Below, piece by piece: positions 51,101-57,185 of a DNA stretch of 64,000 nt. The notes under the pieces were generated by a model, which saw only the letters and a list, made by a program, of their open reading frames with translations, did no database searches and was not told the origin of the DNA. A program made the position numbers and the translations under genes. Numbering within the stretch: the first letter of the stretch is position 1; every line of letters begins with the position of its first letter. Source of the DNA: Methanoregula sp. UBA247 (GTDB lineage Archaea > Halobacteriota > Methanomicrobia > Methanomicrobiales > Methanospirillaceae); contig DADR01000024.1 in assembly GCA_002495055.1 (NCBI GenBank), positions 5,227 to 69,226 of the forward strand. The letters are read 5' to 3'.

Positions 51101-54100
51101 ATGAATCTGTATGATCCGGATTCAGCATAAGAGCTGCATCAAAGGCTTCGCGTGCAGCCTGATATTGTAAAAGGTTTAATAATGCAATCCCTTTTCCAGA
51201 GAATGCATCTGAATTTTGAGGGGAAATTGCAAGCAGACGATCAAAGATTTCTATTGCATCTGAATATCTTTCGAGGTTTATTAGAGTCGTACCCCGGAGA
51301 TAAAGAGCTGGAGTATAGACAGGATCGATTTCGATTGCCTGATCGAATTCTCTTATCGCTTCTCTGAACTTTTCCAGCTGAACAAGAGAAAACCCCTTGT
51401 TGTAATACGCATCTACATGGTCAGGTTTGATGGCAAGAGTGCGGTCAAATGCTATTATTGCTTCATCAAACTGCTCAAGTTTAATGAGAGTTGTTCCCTT
51501 ATGGGACCAGGTTTTAACATCATCGGGGTTGATCTCAAGCGCCTGGTTATAAGAGGTAATTGCATCGTGGTACAGACCCAGGGAAGCAAGTGAATTCCCC
51601 TTACCGTAGAGTGCAGGAGCACACAGGTGGTTGATTTCAACCGCCTTATCAAATGCCAGTACTGCTTTTTCGAATTGTCCCAGCGCCGCAAGCGAGGAAC
51701 CCTGGTAACACCATGCCAGGGCATCACGGGGACTCTCCTTAAGGGTTTGCCTGAATACTGCAACTGCCTCTTCATATCTTTTTAGTTTAAAGAGAGCAAT
51801 TCCTTTTCGGACCGGGGCTTCTTTCCCTTCCGGATCTAAAACGATGGTTTGATCGAATGCAGCTATCGCCTCTTCATATTCTTTTAACTGGAGGTGTACA
51901 ATCCCTGAATAATAATACGATGCTGCATGAGACGGATCGATAGCGATTGAATGATTGAGTTCTGAAAGGGCATCACTATACTGCTCCGTTTCAATAAGGG
52001 CAATACCTTTGATATGATGGACGATCGCATTGGAGGGTTCGAGTGCAAGAGACTGGTCGAATGCTTTAATGGCATCATAATATCGCTCCTTTCCCGCATA
52101 GGCCACACCAAGGTAATAATACCCTGAAGCATTTTCCGGGTCATGAGAAAGAGCATGTTCAAACGTAACAATCGCATCATCATACTGTTCCTGGCGGGAA
52201 AGGGCAACTCCTTTAAAATAGAGAATTTTTGAGTTATCGGGTTCAATCTTTAATGCCTGATCGTATAAAAGCACGGCATCTGACTGATTTCCCAGGTTTG
52301 ACAGTGCATTTGCTTTTTCATAGATAGCGCGGGTGCATTGGCTGTTAATTTCCAGCGCTCTGTCGTACGATCGGATTGCTTCTTCATATCTTTCCAGAGA
52401 AGACAAGGCAATACCCTTATTGCACCACGCCCAGTCATTTTCCGGTTGTTCTTCAAGAGCTCGATTGAGGATCACTACTGCCTCATCATGCCTTTGAAGT
52501 GCAACAAGGACAATACCTTTACGGACTGCTGCCTCAGCATGTTTTGGATTTAAGAGGAGTACTTTGTCAAAAGCAGCGATGGCTTCATCCGGCATTCCGA
52601 GGTTGTTGAGGGTGATTCCTTTCTGAATCCAGCCTTCAGTAAGCGCCGGGTTCTGTTCGAGAGCATCATTAAACGATACCAGTGCTTCCTGATACCGTGA
52701 GAGGTGAAAAAGGGCTAATCCCTTGTGATACAATGCTTCGGTGCTCTGGGGCAGCTGTGCCAGTACACCATCCAAATCCACGACAGCCTCATCATAATGC
52801 CGGATACGGATAAGTGCGGTTCCCCGTTGATAGAGGACAAGGGTGTTCGTTGGGTCAATTTCAAGTGCCTGATCAAATGCATAAACTGCATCGTCAATTC
52901 TATCGAGTTGAATGAGTGCAAGCCCAAGGTTATAATGGGCGTTTACGTAGTTTGGATTGATTACAATGGCCTGTTCAAACGCATCGATTGCCTGCCCGAA
53001 CTTTTCGAGTTTTGCTAAAGAAATACCTTTATCGAAAAATGTCTGAGCATATGAGGGTTTAATTTCGATACTTTTATTGAAGGAATCTACGGCTTCTTCA
53101 TATCTTCCAATCTTTGCAAGCAGGAGTCCTTTCTGGTGATATGCCGGGGCGTTTTCCCGGTCCTGGGAAATAGTCCTGTCGAATTCCTGGATCGCCTCAT
53201 TAATATTTCCCAGTTTTGCAAGGGCGAATCCCTTATGATATATTGCATCGGTATATAACGGATTGATTTTTAATCCACGATCATATGCTGTTATTGCCTC
53301 TGAAAACCTGCCGAGACTAGCATAAGCTATGCCTTCCTGATAGGCAGCAGAAGCACATTCAGGATCAAGATCGAGCGCCTGTTCGAACGATTCAATTGCG
53401 TCTTTATGCCTGCCAAGCTTGGCAAGTGCGATACCCCGGTAGTATAGTGATGCAGGATGATCCCGTCTTTTTAAGAGAGTATGTGAAAATGAAGCCAGTG
53501 CATCTTCATAACGGCTGAGTTTGATACTGGCAACACCTTTCAGATATAATGCATCGGAATTTTCCGGCTCCGATGAGAGGACCACATCAAAATCCAAAGC
53601 AGCATCACGGTATTTTTTCTGATGAGCATAGGCAATTCCACGGTTGTAGTGTGCAGAAGTATTTTCCGGTTCAAGTTCCAGGACTTTATTGAATGCAACA
53701 ACAGCATCGCCAAACTTCTGCATCATATTGAATGCCTGTCCCTGGTGAAGCAAGGCGTCGACAAATAAGGGATCAATTTCAAGAGACCGGTTTAATGCAA
53801 CAACAGCATCTTCAAATTTACCGGTTTTGAACAATGAAATTCCTTTAATAGCCCAGATGTCGGAATGTTCCGGTTCATACTCAAGGAATTTATCCGCTGA
53901 ACTGTTCGCTTCTTCAAATCGCTCCTGTTTTGCAAGAATGAAACTTCGGTAATACCAAACCCAGACATCAGTAGGATCGATTTCGTATGCCTTATTGAAG
54001 GCAGTCAATGCATCATCATATTTTCCGAGATCGTACAGGGATATGCCTTTATTATAGAATGCCTTGGCATAATTTGGTACGATCTCGATTGCCTTATTAT

Positions 54101-54593
54101 ATGCAAGAATGGCATCGTTATGTCGGTTGAGATCGGCGAGTGCAATGCCTTTATTATAATAGACCTTTGCGTGTCTTGGATCAACCGTCAAAGCATGATC
54201 ATATGCGCTGATGGCGTCCTGAAAACGTCCCAGTTCATAAAAGGCTATGCCTTTGAGGATCCATGCCTCAGCATTGTCCCATTTGATGGAGAGTAAACGG
54301 TCACACGCCTTAAGGGATTCTTCGTTTCTCCCGATCTGGGCCAGTGTAGCTGCTTTATTGTACCATGCGTTCGTATCTGACGGTTCGATTGCCACTGCAT
54401 GATCATAGGAATCGATTGCATCCTCGTATTTGCCAAGGTCATACAGAGCTATGCCTTTGAAATAATACGCTTTTGAAAGGTTGGGAAAGAGGGCGAGTGC
54501 CCGGTCAAACATGACAATGGCTTCCTGATACCTGCCAAGGTCATAGAGTTCGATGCCCTGTCGCAACAATGCCTCAGCATCACTCTTTATCAT
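39195..54593 (-). CDS. Giant all-TPR protein, 5132 residues, about 151 TPR units
   Basis: A single open frame of 15,399 bases. Counting A/G/Y anchor positions by eye gives 151 consecutive tetratricopeptide units of 34 residues (typical: AxYxKGxALxxLGxYxEAIxxFDxALxIxP), from residue 5 to the C-terminus, with no linker, signal peptide, membrane helix or other domain. The only deviation found is one residue missing between units 145 and 146. The protein would be a right-handed superhelix of about 19 turns, soluble and probably cytoplasmic; a scaffold or multi-partner binding role is inferred. GAGGT precedes the ATG, a TATA-like TTATACC lies near 54680, and no premature stop occurs. An IS element lies 230 bases beyond its 3' end. 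Function unknown. Confidence 0.93.
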   Translation of the reverse strand: MIKSDAEALLRQGIELYDLGRYQEAIVMFDRALALFPNLSKAYYFKGIALYDLGKYEDAIDSYDHAVAIEPSDTNAWYNKAATLAQIGRNEESLKACDRLLSIKWDNAEAWILKGIAFYELGRFQDAISAYDHALTVDPRHAKVYYNKGIALADLNRHNDAILAYNKAIEIVPNYAKAFYNKGISLYDLGKYDDALTAFNKAYEIDPTDVWVWYYRSFILAKQERFEEANSSADKFLEYEPEHSDIWAIKGISLFKTGKFEDAVVALNRSLEIDPLFVDALLHQGQAFNMMQKFGDAVVAFNKVLELEPENTSAHYNRGIAYAHQKKYRDAALDFDVVLSSEPENSDALYLKGVASIKLSRYEDALASFSHTLLKRRDHPASLYYRGIALAKLGRHKDAIESFEQALDLDPECASAAYQEGIAYASLGRFSEAITAYDRGLKINPLYTDAIYHKGFALAKLGNINEAIQEFDRTISQDRENAPAYHQKGLLLAKIGRYEEAVDSFNKSIEIKPSYAQTFFDKGISLAKLEKFGQAIDAFEQAIVINPNYVNAHYNLGLALIQLDRIDDAVYAFDQALEIDPTNTLVLYQRGTALIRIRHYDEAVVDLDGVLAQLPQSTEALYHKGLALFHLSRYQEALVSFNDALEQNPALTEGWIQKGITLNNLGMPDEAIAAFDKVLLLNPKHAEAAVRKGIVLVALQRHDEAVVILNRALEEQPENDWAWCNKGIALSSLERYEEAIRSYDRALEINSQCTRAIYEKANALSNLGNQSDAVLLYDQALKIEPDNSKILYFKGVALSRQEQYDDAIVTFEHALSHDPENASGYYYLGVAYAGKERYYDAIKAFDQSLALEPSNAIVHHIKGIALIETEQYSDALSELNHSIAIDPSHAASYYYSGIVHLQLKEYEEAIAAFDQTIVLDPEGKEAPVRKGIALFKLKRYEEAVAVFRQTLKESPRDALAWCYQGSSLAALGQFEKAVLAFDKAVEINHLCAPALYGKGNSLASLGLYHDAITSYNQALEINPDDVKTWSHKGTTLIKLEQFDEAIIAFDRTLAIKPDHVDAYYNKGFSLVQLEKFREAIREFDQAIEIDPVYTPALYLRGTTLINLERYSDAIEIFDRLLAISPQNSDAFSGKGIALLNLLQYQAAREAFDAALMLNPDHTDSWLRKGIALTHLDLPEDAISAFDHAIALNPEFTEATLRKSIELIRLCRYEEAVTILGQSVEEQPQDMWAWCYLGISYSALGRFEEAVHAYDKTLEINRSCSRAFFERGNALLHLGKPLEAIVSYDQALEITPKDPDILYQKGIALAQREQYDEAIKAFEKSLDIEPENALGFYFLGVAFAGLERFNDAIKAFEKAIALDPTNASAHHFKGVALVQRERYNDALVAFETAVGLEPSDALNYYYLGVSYLQLKRYEDAIIAMKKATDIDPSLTDGFMYQGIANAELSQYEVALQLLDRSLSVNPSQIEALMCRAKCLINLNRYSDAIETHDRILSLNPTIIEIWMQKGNALYSLERKQDAILAYTKALEINSNFAEGWVKKGNALYDTGKIQDSVASYTRALEINPALSDIWMRKGDALYGLGRTEDAIVAYTKSLKIHADQEDGWVKNGKALYDLGQYQDAISAFDNAISLNQRCIDAFLYKGLALDKLNRIDESIHAFEVLIEINPGNSDAHYHKGLSLVKLGDHRDAITAFEKSIELLPSFAPAWYNKGRALIHNGKNLEAIDAFNKALEIESEYTEVYYNKGLAQLKLEKYSEAIESFDKNLEKDTSNAQGHYNKGIALSKLGRYEEALKAFDKALIYDPENALAFYHKGKSYAGLNQYNEAIFAFEKTLQLKPKYQDARMRKGIALYNLGKFKEAIRDFNKIIANNPKNSHAYFQKGRALFDLGNVPDAIDAYDRALEHEANFADAHFSKGIALLSVKQFDNAILEFDQSLEIDPNLGAAHYNRGVAFSKLGRYNDAIDAFDKTLLLMPEYAPGFFQKGLALHAIGNYQDSIEAFDRTLELESNFPEAALNKAIALHDLGRNEESLAACEKALDLKPGFMEAIYQKGKALVGLEQYDLAVSAFERTIELDPTAAQAYYDKGLALISLGRNLEAVASFDRLLELIPGYAPAFFHKGRALTNVGMYNEAVFAYNINLDITPDDPEVLYQKGIALAHMENHEEAIAAFEAAIAISPLKTDAHYQMGLSLAASGHHNEAVNSFTRTLEIDPGYTDAIYHKGLSLAELGDFNQAISDLSRALEVNPALANAWLIKGFCLFAIGNYPEAVLSYNASLEVDAKNPHTWFYKGRAHLNLENNDEAVNAFDQALSLEPQFGEAFYYKGIVLAKGKKLSEAAVSFEQANRLMPDFADAYLQKGRALFALGIYPEAADAFRQVLITNPEDLTALYGQARAFDHQTLYEDAIAGYTNITRIDPECERVFYFKGIALVKLHHYPDAIEAFSRSLALNPSRIESWSEMGRALVILKKYEEAVDAFQNLLQLKPDSVDILFEKGLALSRLKKPDSALEAYNRCIELGLNNSRIYVEKGLVLFELERFEDALASFDRALEFDTSDPVSHRMKGEILQKINRYEDAIAEFDATLASDPENTLAHRGRGISLAKLARYEDAVVALDRALENDSANPDLHACKGYSLYKLGRYKEAVEFFAKSLKRKPQNIFALMHRGKALLHLKRWEEAITAFEKVTNSDDQNVAAWYYRGTAYEKMSLYDDALDALERGLSLDDSCAVAWYHKASVLGKLNRFDESIPCFDRVLQLNPGMQDAAYEKGLALSNTGRHEEAITAFDLALSLGPDKGALHFNRGHSLMAAGRDHDALGSLNHALEISPDDAATWLAKGTILFRLTDFNEAIAAFDKTLALDPNNAQAAFGKGQALSAIGHDEEAVIAFDRALNLDSTQSDAAYNKGLALFRIGKYSDAIKAFDYVLDYVPEHALAHYYKGLVLSATGKYEKAIRSFNQALTYDSSITDAVYQTGLAFANLGKNEKALHSFDRMLQLTSPNATLLYMRALALVKLRRPDEALQALESSLSLDTTQADVWLLTGSVLFELERIPEALEAFERTIVLSPDNNTAWYRKGKAYIELGNSQEAIACFDRVLANDPSCAPAWLRKGSTLLSLSQYEPAVEALTRALEIQPGSAYGWYDRAIALVELGRYEEAVSSYDRVLSINPRYANAYYDKGLALAKLDKDREAIEAFEQATTIDPKFVNAFFDQGLAFSRLSKNQEAISAFDRAIAVESSYSPAYFQKGLVLKTMKQYEDALSAFSAALTLDSGNSEGWYNKGLVLTCLKRFDEAHQALESSLSLENTHADVWLLTGSVLFKLERIPEALEAFERTIVLSPDNNTAWYRKGKAYIELGNYQEAIACFDRVLANDPSRAPAWLRKGSTLLSLSQYEPAVEALTRALEIQPGSAYGWYDRAIALLELGRYEEAVLSYDRVLAINPRYANAYYDKGLALAKLGKDREAIEAFEQATTIDPKFVNAFFDQGLAFSRLSKNPEAISAFDRAIAVESSYSPAYFQKGLVLKTMRQYKEALSAFSAALSLDSGNSEGWYNKGLVLTCLKRFDEAHQALESSLSLENTHADVWLLTGSVLFELERIPEALEAFERTIVLSPDNNTAWYRKGKAYIELGNYQEAIACFDRVLANDPSCAPAWLRKGSTLLSLSQYEPAVEALTRALEIKPGSAYGWYDRAIALLELGRYEEAVSSYDKVLAINPRYANAYYDKGLALAKLGKDWEAIEAFEQATTIDPKFVNAFFDQGLAFSRLSKNPEAISAFDRAIAVESSYSPAYFQKGLVLKTMKQYEDALSAFSAALSLDSGNYEGWYNKGLVLTYLKRFDEAKMTFDRAIALNPDAYAAHYEKGFTLLNLKQYEEAVLAFSRALAIDDKNRDGHFEQGLAYAMLGRYEEAESSFSNALTLDPDFAEGYYNQGLALENLGRYDEAIGAFDQMLLRIPDYSAAWFHKGIASEHLGKDQDAVESFEKARQNDPHNILLLFSEGNALFRLAKFNEAVLIFDSALSVDPDNGEILYEKGRALANLERHDEAQKIFKKAFTQAPDRFEPIYLQGLSLVSLGRYEEAEQAFDAALALNKTDPEIWFEKGLVLAHLGNPDGAIAAFDDSIIYLPKNPRAFLERGKVFATLGKFEDAIRSFDKVLSYEPEDSSALYAKGTALFHLRKFEDAIAVLEHVLTLKPDDTDALYHYAASSAELGKYNEGAEAFGRLLRIDADNAQAWFEQGIIFAKLTRHKDAISSFDNALSIKPDFSEAYYNKARSLDILEQTNDAIAAYDQVIALDPKHALALHYKGVALTRTGMFEEAIKAFDRSLEIDGSFAEAWFNKGKALASLSMYREGVRSFDKALSIEKNNAEVYFSKGLALANLGRHEDAILAFNKNIDLDAGNATAFYHEGLSLVATGRQKDAIDAFDRVLQITPLSVEAWLHRGMALADLKRYNEAIEAYVKTLEIDTNNADAWYYKGTALFSLSSFEDAIEAFCKALEIRPDFASAFYYKGRALYELGMDPEAVLSYDNALGIEPKHIEALYHKGMALIRLSRFDPAVVSFNLALRLRPTASFIWTAKGIAQSALGQDQEAIRSYLKALSIDIKDARAYYYLGVSFSRIGRYNDAIKNFDAALVHRPKCVKALFQKGRALASLSMYHEAVSVFDRALGESGTFSEIWLYKGISEANLGRYDAALDCYDQAISMDATYALPHLYRGIALIHLNRHSDAHTAIDQALTLQPEFPEALYYRGVAYLQRERYDEAITAFNQALMLNDQYSEVFHHKGVALAHLHEYEESVISFDSALRINPEYEDALYERGRALMHIGKNEEAIASFDRALSHNPGFTHAIYEKGRALLALGNHDAAISTFERAWEINPTCYQAFFWKGRAYFEMGNYEAAITAFEHALENNHGSAEVYYFEGRAYAALDNHRQAVQSYDRSLEIKQSPETLSYKGISLAELGMSRDAVETFDKALELNGNLADAWMGKGNVLYDLGKYQEAQAAYEKSLEIYPDNVVGWTRHGMALAAQHQNEAAIESYDHAVSVDPSFSIAYFTKGSALIALARYQEADQAFSAMISLQPDFVDAWIYKGKALFESGKYQDSLTSFKRALEIDPGRKEVWKDIGGVLDTIGKHDEAQICYKKAK
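43096..45543 (-). repeat. Three tandem 816-bp copies (eight TPRs each) inside the giant gene
   Basis: Landmarks recur at exact 816-base steps: GCTTCATCA at 43096, 43912, 44728 and 45544, and GTGAGGGC at 43591, 44407 and 45223. Each copy encodes eight TPRs (272 residues), from ADVWLLTG to NSEGWYNKGLVLT, about residues 3018-3833. Copies differ by scattered substitutions only, so the amplification is recent compared with the other units. 816 keeps both reading frame and TPR register. Confidence 0.93.
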
Positions 54594-54704
54594 GAATTTC
54601 TTACCTCACTGTGAATGGGAATTGGCTTTCCGGTATTTTCTGCTTTGATCGCACGTTTATTCAGGTTTCTAAGGGCGGCTTATACCCTTTCTGGTAGATA
54701 TGTA

Positions 54705-54779
54705 TGTATACATCGTATTTATCAATACTATTTTTATACTATGATCTGAACTTTGGAGGGCGAAGGTACGATGTATACA
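54705..54779. repeat. Perfect 13-bp inverted repeat between the giant TPR gene and the next genes
   Basis: TGTATACATCGTA at 54705-54717 and its exact reverse complement TACGATGTATACA at 54767-54779, spaced by 49 bases. The arms enclose a TATA-like TTTTTATACTATG and a GGAGGG. The right arm includes the ATG of a small plus-strand frame at 54771. It could be an operator with two sites or an element end. Confidence 0.5.
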
Positions 54780-54908
54780 GTACAGGAAAGATTTGCCTAT
54801 TCAAAGAAACGAGATTTTACTGCCAACGGATCACGCTATCCCTCTGGTTCTCAATCATCAAAATGCTTGATCTCTCTCTGGCAGCCAGGAAATCTTTACA
54901 GGATATAG
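54771..54908 (+). CDS. Possible small gene or 5' remnant
   Basis: 45 codons beginning MYTVQERFAYSKKRDF. GGAGGG lies about 12 bases before the ATG, and a TATA-like box near 54732 sits at a suitable distance. The sequence is basic and polar with no family I know. It may be the start of a gene cut short by later events; the frame after its stop leads into the methyltransferase region. Confidence 0.3.
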   Translation: MYTVQERFAYSKKRDFTANGSRYPSGSQSSKCLISLWQPGNLYRI

Positions 54909-54921
54909 CTTTTGAGCTGTT

Positions 54922-55938
54922 TTGACTATACTGAAGTCTTTCGATCTCCTCATCCGAGGCCTTATCGAAGATCCTGCCCGCGTTTATATGATTTCAAAAC
55001 AGAATAGCAAAAATCTACCAACAAAAGAAATATTAGATTATCCCATATTCATCCGTATGATATATGACGATAATGCCATAAAAGAAATCCTTAATGATAC
55101 CATAACAAATATTTACGAAAAAAATCCGGTTATTTTAATGAATATCTGGGACGGAGCTGGAGAGAAAAGATATATCGATTTTTTACACGCTCAATATGAA
55201 AAAATACTTCTGGATCTTTATAAAATTTTTAACGGTGAATCAAAAAATAAACGCGTTCTGGAAATAAGTTCTTTTTTAGGTGTTGTTGATATCGCTTTGG
55301 CAAAAATCGGTTTTGAAGTATACACGTATGATATTCCGGAATTTCAAAAAAACAGTACGCTGAATGAATTATATTCATCATTTAATGTTCATTCCTCTTC
55401 GGGATATTTGCAGGATGCCGGGAAAAACGGATTACCTTACCCCGATAATCATTTTGATGCGGTTATTTTATCAGAAGTAATCGAACATTTAAATTTCAAT
55501 CCATTACCTCTGCTCCAGGAAATTAATCGAATTTTGAAAAAGGACGGGATTATTTACCTTACAACGCCAAACCAGGTTAACTTAATCAACAGGATTAAAA
55601 TTATCAAAGGCCGCTCTGTGAGAAATTCCATTCACGATTCTGTCACACAAGTGGATGAATCCCGGCAGACAATCTGTGGCATCCACTGGAGAGAATATAC
55701 CGTGAGTGAGTTAAATCAGTTATTAGAGAATACCGGCTTCACAACGATATCACATACGTATTCCCATATGGCCCAAAAACCAACGTCACCATTTTTTAAA
55801 AAGGTTTTTTATATAACCTGTGGTTTATTGTGCCCACAACTGGGGGATTCGATTACCCTTATTGCGAAAAAAAATGAGTATAAACCCATAAAATTCTGGT
55901 TTCCTGGTGAATACATAAAATACATCAAGAAGGGATAA
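54922..55938 (+). CDS. Class I SAM-dependent methyltransferase
   Basis: Up to 338 residues. The methyltransferase core begins at RVLEISSFLGVVDIALAKIG, motif I with the usual ExGxGxG glycines mostly missing, then VYTYDIPEF, LPYPDNHFDAVILSEVIEHL (post I/motif II), LLQEINRILKKDGIIYLTTP and a substrate part with SVTQVDESRQT. The layout is that of Methyltransf_11 enzymes acting on lipids, sugars or small molecules; the target is unknown. The TTG at 54922 has no ribosome binding site, and the first 20 codons differ in composition from the rest, so ATG 54988 is an alternative start. AT-rich codon use suggests transfer. Confidence 0.75.
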   Translation: MTILKSFDLLIRGLIEDPARVYMISKQNSKNLPTKEILDYPIFIRMIYDDNAIKEILNDTITNIYEKNPVILMNIWDGAGEKRYIDFLHAQYEKILLDLYKIFNGESKNKRVLEISSFLGVVDIALAKIGFEVYTYDIPEFQKNSTLNELYSSFNVHSSSGYLQDAGKNGLPYPDNHFDAVILSEVIEHLNFNPLPLLQEINRILKKDGIIYLTTPNQVNLINRIKIIKGRSVRNSIHDSVTQVDESRQTICGIHWREYTVSELNQLLENTGFTTISHTYSHMAQKPTSPFFKKVFYITCGLLCPQLGDSITLIAKKNEYKPIKFWFPGEYIKYIKKG

Positions 55939-56023
55939 CCGGAAAGAAAACCCCGTGAATATCTTTACGGAATATTCCATCACCATGTTTGAGTATTTTC
56001 GCTATACTCATTATTCGCTGGTC

Positions 56024-56284
56024 CTATTTGGCGGATGCCCGGGCAGAAATGAGATCCACCGGGTTTTCTTCAAACAGTTCACAGACTGTCTGGACAAAGG
56101 GAGTCAGGGGAACTGCGGAGAAGAACACCGATTCCGCCGATTGTCCCCGTTTTTACATTTAATCCCCGTTGATCTTCGAAATTATCACTCCGGCTTTTGC
56201 GTCTTTCCACCTCATGCTGATGTCCTTGTTAATGACGTAATGATCCATGCGAACAAAATAATGTTGCCATTTCTTTGTAAACAC
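56024..56284 (-). pseudogene. Small gene interrupted by two in-frame stops
   Basis: From GTG 56284, with GGTGACC five bases upstream, the frame encodes 41 residues (MFTKKWQHYFVRMDHYVINK...), then TAA-ATG-TAA, then continues in the same frame for 42 residues (KRGQSAESVFFSAVPLTPFV...) to a TAG at 56024. Both parts look protein-like. Either the first 41 residues (56159-56284) are a complete small protein, or this is an 85-codon gene broken by stops. No family recognised. Confidence 0.35.
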
Positions 56285-56338
56285 GAGCTGGTCACCCAGA
56301 GAAAAAATTTAAATACCACCTTTATGTTATTGGATTGT

Positions 56339-56554
56339 ATGCAACGCAGAATCAGAAAGATGGACGATGAAACGAAGAGGTGGTTAACCTTCGATCACTC
56401 CCCGGAAGATAAAGAATCCCTGCTCAAGCAGGTGGCAGAAAATGAAGCAAAAAACCTCTATAACTACACAATCTCTGTCGGGAGTGCTTACTACGAGATC
56501 GAGAACGGGTTAATCAAGGGTTCAGGACGATCGGGTAAAGGAGTCAGAACATAG
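56339..56554 (+). CDS. Small hypothetical protein
   Basis: 71 residues from ATG 56339 (MQRRIRKMDDETKRWLTFDH); the ATG at 56360 is an alternative. It is charged and helical, with GSAYYEIENGLIKGSGRSG at the end. A TATA-like ATTTAAAT at 56307-56314 lies 25 bases before the first ATG, which would make it leaderless. A longer frame upstream is open but has no start signal. No family recognised. Confidence 0.45.
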   Translation: MQRRIRKMDDETKRWLTFDHSPEDKESLLKQVAENEAKNLYNYTISVGSAYYEIENGLIKGSGRSGKGVRT

Positions 56555-56794
56555 GTAATGGGAGAAAAATATCCTTGGTAATGGTTGAACTGGTCCACAA
56601 AAAACTATTCTTTATGTCCAAAGGATTGTGGAAAACTCCGACCTACAGATAGACTTGTAGATCGCATATTATCTGTTCACTTATTATCGATCATAATCTT
56701 GGTGCGAGAATTAGTATTATCTTATAGTTTTCCTCATTATCCTTGTGATAGTCTATGGATTGTTGGTATGAGATAACGGAGAGATAGGAATTTT

Positions 56795-57082
56795 ATGGTC
56801 GTAGAAGATAACGAGAACGGGGATGGAACCATAAGAGATGAAAATGGTTCCATCAAAGGTCGATATTTTGCTGATAATTTTGTGAAGAAAGAAACCGAAG
56901 AAGAAAAATTTCAACGAGAACAACAGGACGCCTTGAACAAATTAAGAGACATTGAATTTCCCGAACCACATAAACCTTATAGATGTTATACATGCGGGAA
57001 AAAGGATTTCCCGCTTTTTATTGGTCAAGATGGAGAATATTATTGTAGAGGACATATCTTACCAGAAAACCGAACGGTATAG
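56795..57082 (+). CDS. Hypothetical protein with a C-terminal zinc-binding motif
   Basis: 95 residues. A charged N-terminal half (ENGDGTIRDENGSIKGRYFA, then a Glu-rich helix EETEEEKFQREQQ-type) is followed by YRCYTCGKKDFPLFIGQDGEYYCRGH: Cx2C ... Cx2H, spaced as in small AN1-like or treble-clef fingers. GGAGATAGGAATTTT precedes the ATG. It could be a nucleic-acid or ubiquitin-like adaptor; neither is shown. Neighbours are other orphan genes of the AT-rich region. Confidence 0.55.
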   Translation: MVVEDNENGDGTIRDENGSIKGRYFADNFVKKETEEEKFQREQQDALNKLRDIEFPEPHKPYRCYTCGKKDFPLFIGQDGEYYCRGHILPENRTV

Positions 57083-57185
57083 CCAAAAAAAGTGATACGC
57101 AAAATCAAAAATCAAGAATGTTTAAAAGGATTTAAAGAATAAGAGTAACGGTTTTTTTATAATTCTTAACCCTATTAATTTAAAT

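Noticed and set aside
39195..54593. Many antisense and shifted frames of 60-150 codons inside the giant TPR gene
   Set aside because: They follow from the 102-base periodicity of the TPR coding sequence and recur with it; none has its own signals.
56585..56776. 63-codon plus-strand frame
   Set aside because: TTG start, no ribosome binding site, low-complexity hydrophobic end; an alternative ATG frame stops after 23 codons.
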